DNA of 64,000 nucleotides from Burkholderia seminalis DSM 23518 (GTDB lineage: Bacteria; Pseudomonadota; Gammaproteobacteria; Burkholderiales; Burkholderiaceae): the NCBI RefSeq assembly GCF_902832885.1, contig NZ_CADFDK010000018.1:1-64000 (forward strand), written 5' to 3'. Shown here piece after piece: positions 43,887 to 54,332 of the stretch. Below the pieces are notes generated by a model. The model saw nothing but the letters and a program-made list of their open reading frames with translations. It made no database searches and had not been told where the DNA came from. How positions within the stretch are numbered: position 1 is the stretch's first letter; the number at the start of each line of letters is the position of its first letter. The position numbers and the translations under genes were made by a program.

Positions 43887-44902
43887 GCGGAGGCCTGTTG
43901 CAGCAGCGGCACGCAGTGCGCGAGCGCGTCGCCGAGGCGCCGCCATTCGGCTTCGCTGCCCGGCAGGCCGACGCGTAGGCTCGACGGTGCCGGGAAGTGC
44001 CGCGTCCAGATGCCATGCGCCGCGAGCGCCGCGTGCAGTGCCGCGGCGCGCGGGTCGTCGGTCCAGCTGAAGAGCGGCGTTGCACGAACCGCGAAGCCGT
44101 GTGCGCGCAGCAGCGCGGCCAGTCGTTCGCCGTCGGCCGCGAGCCGTTCGCGGGCGGCAGCCTGCCACGCGCGATCGTCGAACGCCGCGGTCACGGCATG
44201 ACGTGCAGGACCGCCGACCGTCCACGCGCCGAGCATGTCGCGCAGCGCGGCGATCCGTTCCGGGCTCGCGAGCACGAAGCCCGCGCGGATGCCGGCGAGC
44301 CCGTAGAACTTGCCGACCGAGCGCAGCACGACGAGCCCCGGGCGATCGACCTGCGGCGCGAGCGATTGCGACGCACCCGTATCGGCGAACGCCTCGTCGA
44401 CGATCAGCGTGCCGCCGCGTGCCGCCAGTTGCGCATGCCAGCCGAGCAGGCGCTCCGCCGGCACGAATTCGGCGGTCGGATTGTTCGGATTCCCGATCAT
44501 GACGTGGCGCAGCGTTGCCGGCAGCGTATCGGTGCCGATGTCGAGCGGCACGACGCGATGGCCGTGCCGCGCGAAGGCAGGCGCGTATTCGCCGTACGCG
44601 AGCGCCGCGACACCGGCGTCGCCGGCCGGCAGCAACGCGGGCAACGCGCGGATCGCGGCCTGGCTGCCGGCGACCGGCAGCACGTGTGCGGGATCGGGCG
44701 CGCGGTAGTACCGCGCGGCGCAAGCCGCGAGGCCGTCGCCGTCGTCGGGCAGCCGCCGCCATGCGTCGGCCGGAACCGGCGGCACCGGATAGCCGACCGG
44801 ATTGATGCCGGTCGACAGGTCGAGCCAGGCGTCGTACGGAATGCCGTGACGGCGGGCGGCTTCATGCAGGTTGCCGCCGTGCGCGATGGGGGTATCAGAC
44901 AT
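43883..44902 (-). CDS. cobD: Threonine-phosphate decarboxylase CobD
   Basis: PLP enzyme that makes (R)-1-aminopropan-2-ol phosphate from threonine phosphate for the corrin side chain. The 339-residue protein belongs to the aminotransferase I/II fold: GNPNNPT at 137-143, DEAF at 169-172 and Schiff-base Lys198 in SVGKFYGLAGIR. The N-terminal HGGNLHEAARRHG is specific to CobD/CobC-type decarboxylases. The ATG at 44902 overlaps the cbiB stop by eight bases. In alpha-proteobacterial nomenclature the same gene is called cobC. Confidence 0.9.
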   Translation of the reverse strand: MSDTPIAHGGNLHEAARRHGIPYDAWLDLSTGINPVGYPVPPVPADAWRRLPDDGDGLAACAARYYRAPDPAHVLPVAGSQAAIRALPALLPAGDAGVAALAYGEYAPAFARHGHRVVPLDIGTDTLPATLRHVMIGNPNNPTAEFVPAERLLGWHAQLAARGGTLIVDEAFADTGASQSLAPQVDRPGLVVLRSVGKFYGLAGIRAGFVLASPERIAALRDMLGAWTVGGPARHAVTAAFDDRAWQAAARERLAADGERLAALLRAHGFAVRATPLFSWTDDPRAAALHAALAAHGIWTRHFPAPSSLRVGLPGSEAEWRRLGDALAHCVPLLQQASA

Positions 44903-45839
44903 GATGGGTGGCCATGGCGAGTGCGCCGCTCGCGACCAGCAGCGCGAGCCACAGGGCAAGCGTGCGCGTGACGAGCGACTGCGCGGCGACGATGTGAAGG
45001 GCGGTGGCCGAGGCGCCCGTGCCGAGCGCCGGGCGATCCTCGATCTCGCCGTGATAGACGGCCGGACCGCCGAGCTGCACGTTCAGGCTGCCGGCGCCCG
45101 CTGCCATCACGGGGCCCGCGTTCGGGCTGTCCCAGTGACGCGCCTGCGTGCGCCAGCAGTGCCATGCGGCGGCCGTGTCGCCGAGCAGTGCGTAGCTCGC
45201 GGCCGTGAGGCGGGCGGGCAGCCAGTTCAGCGCGTCGTCGAGACGCGCGGCGGCCCAGCCGAAGGTCAGGAAGCGCGGCGTGCGGTAGCCCCACATCGCG
45301 TCGAGCGTGTTCGCGAGCCGGAACAGCAGCGCGCCGGGACCGCCCGCGACGACGAACCAGAAGAGCGCGCCGAAGATCGCGTCGTTGCCGTTCTCGAGCG
45401 CCGATTCGACGGCCGCGCGCGACAGCGCGCCTTCGTCCGCGTCGCTCGTGTCGCGCGACACGATGCGGGCGGTCAGCGTGCGGGCGGCGGCGAGGTCGTG
45501 CCGCAGCAGCGCGGCGGCGATCGGCGCGACATGGTCGGCGAGGCTCTTCGCGCCGAGCGCGAACCACAACAGCGCGACGTGCAGCGCGGCCGCGAACGGC
45601 CACGGCAGCACGGTGACGAGCCATGCCGCGACGGCCACCGGCGGCACGACGGCCGCGATCCACGCGGCGACGCCGACCATGCGGCCGCGCCGGCCCGTGT
45701 TCAGCGCGCCTTCGAGGCGTGCGGCGAGGCGGCCGAACGCGACGAGCGGATGCCAGCCGGCCGGCTCGCCGAGTGCGCGGTCGACGATCGCGGCCGCGAC
45801 CGCGAGCATCGCGACGACGGGCAGCGACAGCATCAGCAT
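44895..45839 (-). CDS. cbiB: Adenosylcobinamide-phosphate synthase CbiB
   Basis: Membrane enzyme that attaches aminopropanol (phosphate) to adenosylcobyric acid. The 314-residue protein has LGEPAGWHPLVAFGRLA near the N-terminus, SRDTSDADEGALSRAAVES and NGNDAIFGALFWF in the middle and four or five hydrophobic helices. Two in-frame ATGs (45839 and 45833) are possible; the first overlaps the cobU stop by seven bases. The pathway partner CobD is directly downstream. Confidence 0.92.
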   Translation of the reverse strand: MLMLSLPVVAMLAVAAAIVDRALGEPAGWHPLVAFGRLAARLEGALNTGRRGRMVGVAAWIAAVVPPVAVAAWLVTVLPWPFAAALHVALLWFALGAKSLADHVAPIAAALLRHDLAAARTLTARIVSRDTSDADEGALSRAAVESALENGNDAIFGALFWFVVAGGPGALLFRLANTLDAMWGYRTPRFLTFGWAAARLDDALNWLPARLTAASYALLGDTAAAWHCWRTQARHWDSPNAGPVMAAGAGSLNVQLGGPAVYHGEIEDRPALGTGASATALHIVAAQSLVTRTLALWLALLVASGALAMATHHV

Positions 45840-46387
45840 GACGATGCTCCGGCCTTCAGGTCGAGCGGCAACCCGGCGACGAGCAGCGTCACGCGCGTCG
45901 CGAGCGCGGCAACGCGCTGGTTCAGGCGCCCGAGTTCGTCGACGTAGCGGCGCGTGACCGACCCGAGCGGCACGACGCCGAGCCCGATCTCGTTGCTGAC
46001 GACGATCACCTTCGCGCGTGCGCCGCGCAATGCGTGCTCGAGACGGTCGGCCTGGGCCGCGTACTGCGCATCGTCGAGCGGTGCGCCGTCGGCCGGGCAC
46101 AGCAGGTTCGTGAGCCACAGCGTCAGGCAGTCGACGAGCAGGCACGCGTGCGGATCGTCGAGCCGCGCGAGGGTGCCCGCGAGATCGACGGGGGCATCGG
46201 CGAAGCCCCAGTCGGCCGGCCGGCGCGCGCGGTGATGCGCGATGCGCTGCGCGAATTCGGCATCGGCGGCGATCGCGGTCGCGATGTAGGTGACGGGGCG
46301 GCCGCTGTCGGCGGCGAGCCGCTCGGCATGGGCGCTCTTGCCCGAGCGCGCGCCGCCGAGGACGAAGGTGAGGTCGTGCGGAATCAT
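45833..46387 (-). CDS. cobU: Adenosylcobinamide kinase/guanylyltransferase CobU
   Basis: Bifunctional enzyme that phosphorylates adenosylcobinamide and then transfers GMP. The 184-residue protein has the P-loop GGARSGKS at 11-18, the histidine pair in [10 protein letters not shown] (His51/52, one of which is guanylylated in CobU) and [10 protein letters not shown]. It is first of the minus-strand four-gene cluster and divergent from cobQ across 74 bases, where no riboswitch is visible. Confidence 0.94.
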   Translation of the reverse strand: MIPHDLTFVLGGARSGKSAHAERLAADSGRPVTYIATAIAADAEFAQRIAHHRARRPADWGFADAPVDLAGTLARLDDPHACLLVDCLTLWLTNLLCPADGAPLDDAQYAAQADRLEHALRGARAKVIVVSNEIGLGVVPLGSVTRRYVDELGRLNQRVAALATRVTLLVAGLPLDLKAGASSC

Positions 46388-46461
46388 CGCGTGATTGTAA
46401 CGGCGCGCGCGACCCGTCGCGGGCGATAATGCGGCCTTTGCTTAGCGACGACCTTGACACG

Positions 46462-47964
<1,503 letters not shown>

Positions 47965-48016
47965 CGCGCGGGCGGCCGGCTCTCGCTTTTTCCGCCCGAT
48001 CGCGTACAACAGAGGA

Positions 48017-48032
48017 GGGCGGAGGTCCGCCC
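48017..48032 (+). promoter_or_regulatory. Hairpin directly before the ribosome site of the small secreted peptide
   Basis: GGGCGGA-GG-TCCGCCC is a perfect 7-bp inverted repeat ending just before the GGAGG ribosome site of the 48047 gene. In the mRNA it would stand next to the translation start region and could affect initiation. Confidence 0.4.
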
Positions 48033-48046
48033 GGAGGTGTGCGACG

Positions 48047-48184
48047 ATGAAGGCTCGATGGTGGTGGAGCGTGCTGCTCGCGGCGCTGCTGGGCGTGTCG
48101 GCGGTGGCGCACGCATGCGATTCGCCGGCGCCCGGCGGCCCGTCCGGCTCGGGCGACGCGACTCAAGGCAAGCGCGGCTACTGA
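48047..48184 (+). CDS. Small secreted peptide, unknown
   Basis: A 45-residue ORF with a clear ribosome site (GGAGG, nine bases before ATG). The first 23 residues are a signal peptide: MKARWWWSVLLAALLGVSAV followed by AHA. The mature peptide would start near CDSPAPGGPSGSGDATQGKR and have only about 22 residues, Gly/Ser/Pro-rich, with one Cys at the predicted N-terminus. The cleavage region (AHAC) is not a standard lipobox, so lipidation is possible but doubtful. The gene is followed by its own terminator, which supports a real transcript. No family recognised. Confidence 0.6.
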   Translation: MKARWWWSVLLAALLGVSAVAHACDSPAPGGPSGSGDATQGKRGY

Positions 48185-48195
48185 CGTATCGCAAC

Positions 48196-48222
48196 GGGCA
48201 TGATCGGTCATGCCCTTTTTTA
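48196..48222 (+). terminator. Intrinsic terminator after the small secreted peptide gene
   Basis: GGGCATGA-TCGG-TCATGCCC followed by TTTTTT, 12 bases after the stop codon. Confidence 0.92.
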
Positions 48223-48332
48223 ATCCGATTCGTTCCTGTTTGGAGATAGTTAAAGCGAATTGGCGTGTTTATCGGTCGAAATGATTCGAATAGAGTGCGA
48301 TCCATTCTCATCCACTCATGAAGGAATCCGCC

Positions 48333-48746
48333 ATGAACGCCAATCGCCTGAACGATTTCGCCGCGACACTGTTGCGAGTCACGCTCGGTGTGCTGTACCT
48401 CGCGCACGTCGCGCAGAAGGTGTTCGTCTTCACGCTGCCCGGCACCGCGCAGTTTTTCGCGTCGATCGGCCTGCCGGGCTGGCTCGCCTACCTGACGACG
48501 TTCGTCGAGCTGGCGGGCGGCCTCGCGCTGCTCGCGGGCGTGCGCGTGCGCGTCGCCGCGCTCGTGCTGCTGCCGTTCATGCTCGGCGCGACCGCCGCCC
48601 ATCTGCCGAACGGCTGGAGCTTCGCGTCGCCGCACGGCGGCTGGGAATATCCGGCGTTCTGGGCCGTCACGCTGGCCGTGCAGGCGCTGCTGGGCGGCGG
48701 CGCGTTCGCGATCGGCGCGCCGGAGGCCGCGGTCCGGCGCGCGTAA
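48333..48746 (+). CDS. DoxX family membrane protein
   Basis: Membrane protein of 137 residues with four helices: FAATLLRVTLGVLYLAHVAQK, WLAYLTTFVELAGGLALLAG, VAALVLLPFMLGATAAH and FWAVTLAVQALLGGGAFAI. It matches the DoxX/DoxD family, whose members are linked to thiosulfate:quinone oxidoreduction or redox stress, though most are uncharacterised. The second ATG (48333) is chosen because AAGGA precedes it by seven bases; the first ATG lies within that leader. The 5' gap (48223-48332) is relatively AT-rich. Confidence 0.85.
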   Translation: MNANRLNDFAATLLRVTLGVLYLAHVAQKVFVFTLPGTAQFFASIGLPGWLAYLTTFVELAGGLALLAGVRVRVAALVLLPFMLGATAAHLPNGWSFASPHGGWEYPAFWAVTLAVQALLGGGAFAIGAPEAAVRRA

Positions 48747-48883
48747 GTCGGACGAAAGTGGTGCGCGGATCGGCGCAACCCGTTCCGGTGACACCCCGTT
48801 TGCCGATATCATCGCTCCCTGTATCCGCAATCGAGCGGCGCCAGCCATGCGGCCGGCGCCGCGTGGCTTCTTCGGGGGAATTC

Positions 48884-49552
48884 ATGACGGTGATCGTGGT
48901 GGCGAATCCGAAGGGCGGCGTGGGCAAGAGCACGCTGTCCACCAATCTTGCCGGTTATTTCGCGGCGCAGGGCGCATGGGTCGCGCTCGCCGACCTGGAC
49001 CGGCAGCAGTCCGCGCATGCGTGGCTCGACCTGCGGCCGGCCGGCCTGCCGCCGATCGAGGCGTGGGATCTCGACCCGGACGCGCCGTCGAAGCCGCCGC
49101 GCGGCCTCGAATATGCGGTGATCGACACGCCGGCGGGCCTGCACGGCACCCGCCTCAACCTCGCGCTGCAACTGGCCGACAAGGTGATCGTGCCGCTGCA
49201 GCCGTCGATGTTCGATATTCTCGCGACCCAGCAGTTTCTGGAGCGCCTGGCCGGCGAGAAGGCCGTGCGCAAGGGCAGCGTCGAGGTCGGGATCGTCGGG
49301 ATGCGGGTCGACGCGCGCACGCGCTCGTCCGACCAGCTGCACCGCTTCGTCGAAGGGCTCGGCCTGCCGGTGCTCGGCTACGTGCGCGACACGCAGAACT
49401 ACGTGCAGATCGCCGCGCACGGCCTGACGCTGTGGGACGTCGCGAAGAGCCGCGTCGAGAAGGATCTCGAACAGTGGCGGCCGATCGTCGAATGGGCCGA
49501 GCGCCGGCCGCCGAAGGCGGAAAAGGCCGAGAAGGTCGCCAAGGCCTCCTGA
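48884..49552 (+). CDS. Orphan ParA-family ATPase
   Basis: Deviant Walker-A ATPase of 222 residues. The motif is NPKGGVGKST at 8-17, Walker A' region LADLDRQQSAHAWL, and Walker B EYAVIDTPAGLHG. The C-terminus ends in a Lys/Glu/Ala repeat (PPKAEKAEKVAKAS). No ParB gene or parS-like array follows, so it is not the chromosome partitioning ParA. Small ParA proteins of this size position other cargo such as chemoreceptors or storage granules; which one is unknown. It ends at a strong bidirectional-looking terminator. Confidence 0.82.
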   Translation: MTVIVVANPKGGVGKSTLSTNLAGYFAAQGAWVALADLDRQQSAHAWLDLRPAGLPPIEAWDLDPDAPSKPPRGLEYAVIDTPAGLHGTRLNLALQLADKVIVPLQPSMFDILATQQFLERLAGEKAVRKGSVEVGIVGMRVDARTRSSDQLHRFVEGLGLPVLGYVRDTQNYVQIAAHGLTLWDVAKSRVEKDLEQWRPIVEWAERRPPKAEKAEKVAKAS

Positions 49553-49585
49553 GCGCGCAGCCGCCGCGCGCGCACGACGAAACGA

Positions 49586-49625
49586 AAAGGGCCGGATCCC
49601 GTGCAGTACGGGATCCGGCCCTTTG
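49586..49625. terminator. Terminator between the ParA gene and panD
   Basis: AGGGCCGGATCCCGT and ACGGGATCCGGCCCT form a 15-bp stem around a GCAGT loop, followed by TTTG on the plus strand and TTTTCG on the minus strand. It lies between convergent genes. Confidence 0.88.
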
Positions 49626-49644
49626 TCCGTGGGCGGCAGCCGGG

Positions 49645-50031
49645 TTACGTCCAGTTCTGCGTCGGCACGTGATCGCGGTGGCCCTTGATCTTGTTGCCGT
49701 CGTCGATGAACACGAGCTTCGGCTTCCAGCCGGCCTGCAGTTCGGCTTCGTCGACCATCGCGAACGCTGCAATGATCACGAGGTCGCCGAGCTGCGCGCG
49801 GCGCGCGGCCGAGCCGTTCAGCGAGATCATCCCGCTGCCGCGCTCGCCCTTGATCGCGTACGTCGAGAAGCGCTCGCCGTTGTTGATGTTCCAGATGTCG
49901 ATTCGTTCGTTTTCGACGATGTTCGAGGCTTCGAGCAGGTCTTCGTCGATCGCGCACGAACCTTCGTAGTGCAGTTCGCAGTGCGTGACCGCCGCACGGT
50001 GGATCTTCGATTTGAGCATGTGGCGCTGCAT
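49645..50031 (-). CDS. panD: Aspartate 1-decarboxylase PanD (proenzyme)
   Basis: Pyruvoyl enzyme that makes beta-alanine for pantothenate. The 128-residue proenzyme has the self-cleavage site Gly24-Ser25 in HYEGSCAID, which yields the pyruvoyl group at the new N-terminus. KIHRAAVT at the N-terminus with the catalytic Lys and the later [16 protein letters not shown] are typical. It follows panC by 45 bases on the minus strand, so both pantothenate genes are cotranscribed. Confidence 0.95.
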   Translation of the reverse strand: MQRHMLKSKIHRAAVTHCELHYEGSCAIDEDLLEASNIVENERIDIWNINNGERFSTYAIKGERGSGMISLNGSAARRAQLGDLVIIAAFAMVDEAELQAGWKPKLVFIDDGNKIKGHRDHVPTQNWT

Positions 50032-50075
50032 GGTGTCTCCGTGATGCGATATGAGAGGCGCGGGCGGGCCGCCCG

Positions 50076-52052
<1,977 letters not shown>

Positions 52053-52241
52053 TCAGAAGTTCTGGTAGTAGACGTACGACGTTTGCTTCACGCGCGATTC
52101 CTGCTGCTCGGCGCGCTCTTCGAGATCGATCGGCTGCTTGTCCCACAGCAGGGAACGGCCCTTGCGCTGCTCTTCTTCGAGCGTCGGCTTCTGCTGCTTG
52201 AGCTGGTTCAGGAATTGCGTGACGTCGGACTGGTACGGCAT
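52053..52241 (-). CDS. DUF3460 family small protein
   Basis: Soluble protein of 62 residues, MPYQSDVTQFLNQLKQQKP at the start and SRVKQTSYVYYQNF at the end, both invariant in DUF3460. It is Gln/Glu/Lys-rich and probably helical. The family is confined to beta-proteobacteria and sits upstream of scpA and panC; its function is unknown. It is four bases from scpA, so cotranscription is almost certain. Confidence 0.88.
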   Translation of the reverse strand: MPYQSDVTQFLNQLKQQKPTLEEEQRKGRSLLWDKQPIDLEERAEQQESRVKQTSYVYYQNF

Positions 52242-52489
52242 GGCTGGATCTTCCGTTTCGGGCGGCGCACGATGCGCCGGATTCGCGATGGCGGGATTTT
52301 ACCGCATCGCGGGGAACAGCCGGCGCCAATCGCGCGTCGAATCCGCGGGTCGGCCGCCGGCGTGCGGGGTTCGGCGGTCGTGCCGGACCCTGCACTCTTT
52401 CACAATCGTTTGGCTTTGGCGCCCGCGCCCTGTGGTCAAATACAGGGTTTTCCACGAAACCGTAACAATCCAGGACGGCGAGGTCATAT

Positions 52490-54304
52490 TTGGCGGGGCA
52501 GTCGAACCAGCAAGCACCTACGGTGCATCACGCGGGTCCGCGCGTGGCGCGCGGTCGCGCCGGCGCCGCGGCCGGCATCGCGCGGGCGGCCCTCGCCGGG
52601 TGCCTCGCCGCGTGCTTCGCGCTGCCGGCCCACGCGAAGTACGACGTCGACATCGACGCGCCGCGCTCGATCCGCAAGCTCCTCAAGTCGCATCTCGATA
52701 TCGCGCGCTTCGCGAAGCGCGACGACATCAGCGACGACCAGTTCGACTTCCTCGTGACCGCCACGCCGCAGCAGGTGCGCGACCTGACCGCGACGGCCGG
52801 CTATTTCTCGCCGGTCGTGCGGACCGACGTGCGCACGCGCGACGGCAAGCGCGACGTGCGCATCGCGGTCGATCCGGGGAAGCAGACCGTCGTGTCGACG
52901 GTCGACCTGACGTTCAAGGGGCCCGTCGACACCGAGGATCCGAAGCAGGAGGCCGCGACCCGTTTCGCGTTCTCGCTGAAGCCGGGCGACCCGTTCACGC
53001 AGTCCGACTGGGACGGCGCGAAGGACGCGGCGCTCAGGCAGCTGCAGTCGCGCCGTTATCTCGGCGCGAAGATCGCGTCGTCCGAGGCACGCATCGATCC
53101 GCGCACGCAGCGCGCGACGCTCGCGGTCACGTTCGACAGCGGCCCGACGTTCACGATCGGCAAGGTCGACGTGGACGGCGTGCGCCGCTATCCGGAGAAG
53201 ATCGTCACGAACGTCAATCCGCTGTCGGAAGGCGAGATCTACGACGTGCGGCGGATCACCGAACTGCAGCGGCAGTTGCAGAACACGCCGTACTACGCGA
53301 GCGTCGCGATCGACGTCGGCGACGATACGTCGAAGCCCGAGCGCACGCCCGTGCACGTGAAGGTCAGCGAGTTCCCGTACAACAACATCCGCGGCGGCGT
53401 CGGCTTCGCCACCGATACCGGGCCGCACGTACAGGGCTCCTACACGTATCTCGACACGTTCGGCGCCGCGTGGCCGCTGACGGTGTCGGGCCGGCTCGAC
53501 CAGATCCAGCAGTACGGGCAGGTCCAGCTGTCGATGCCGCCGGGCGAGAAGGGTTGGACCAACAGCCTGCTCGCGTCCTATACGAATACCAACGTGTCGG
53601 ACACGCGCATCTACAGTGCGCGGGTCGGCGCGCAGCGCACGCGCACCGGCCAGTTCATCGACTATTCGTATTCGCTGATGTTCTACCAGGACCGGCTCGA
53701 CCAGAACAGCGCGGGGCCGACCACGAGCCGCGCGCTGGTGCCGCAATGGGCATGGACGCGCCGCAACGTCGACGATCCGCTGTTCCCGCGTTCGGGGAAC
53801 CTGATCCACGCGGAGGCCGGCTTCGCGGTGAAGGGCGTGCTGACCGACCAGAGCTTCATCCGCGGCTACGCGCGTGGGCAGCAGTACCTGCCGGTCGGCA
53901 AGCGTGACCTGTTCGTGTTCCGCGCGGAGCTCGGCGGCGTCTTCACGAGCGGCAGCTCGACCGGCGTGCCGGCGTCGCTGCTGTTCCGCGCGGGCGGCTC
54001 GAACTCGGTGCGCGGCTACGGTTACCAGAGCATCGGCAACAGCGTGGGCGGCTCCGTGCTGCCCACCAAGTACCTGATGACGGGCACCGCCGAATACCAG
54101 CACTGGTTCAACCGCGACTGGGGCGCCGCGACCTTCTTCGACATCGGCACCGCGACCGATGCGTGGGGCGAGCGCGTGTTCTACCCGGGTGTTGGCGTCG
54201 GCGCGCGCTGGCGCAGCCCCGTCGGCCCGATCAACGTCGACGTCGCGTACGGGCTGCGCAACCATAGCGTGCGCCCGTACCTGACGCTCGGCATCGCTTT
54301 CTGA
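52490..54304 (+). CDS. tamA: Outer-membrane assembly protein TamA
   Basis: Omp85-family protein of 604 residues that with TamB moves lipids or assembles autotransporters at the outer membrane. It has a signal region (ALAGCLAACFALPAHA, about 34-49), three POTRA domains (about 50-300) and a 16-strand barrel. The C-terminal part contains the Omp85 signature (FRAGGSNSVRGYGYQS) and ends in LTLGIAF with the required aromatic last residue. The start is TTG at 52490 with GAGG upstream; a GTG at codon 12 is an alternative. It is 28 bases from tamB. Confidence 0.92.
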   Translation: MAGQSNQQAPTVHHAGPRVARGRAGAAAGIARAALAGCLAACFALPAHAKYDVDIDAPRSIRKLLKSHLDIARFAKRDDISDDQFDFLVTATPQQVRDLTATAGYFSPVVRTDVRTRDGKRDVRIAVDPGKQTVVSTVDLTFKGPVDTEDPKQEAATRFAFSLKPGDPFTQSDWDGAKDAALRQLQSRRYLGAKIASSEARIDPRTQRATLAVTFDSGPTFTIGKVDVDGVRRYPEKIVTNVNPLSEGEIYDVRRITELQRQLQNTPYYASVAIDVGDDTSKPERTPVHVKVSEFPYNNIRGGVGFATDTGPHVQGSYTYLDTFGAAWPLTVSGRLDQIQQYGQVQLSMPPGEKGWTNSLLASYTNTNVSDTRIYSARVGAQRTRTGQFIDYSYSLMFYQDRLDQNSAGPTTSRALVPQWAWTRRNVDDPLFPRSGNLIHAEAGFAVKGVLTDQSFIRGYARGQQYLPVGKRDLFVFRAELGGVFTSGSSTGVPASLLFRAGGSNSVRGYGYQSIGNSVGGSVLPTKYLMTGTAEYQHWFNRDWGAATFFDIGTATDAWGERVFYPGVGVGARWRSPVGPINVDVAYGLRNHSVRPYLTLGIAF

Positions 54305-54332
54305 CCGTACCGCTTCATCGACGACGAACCGC

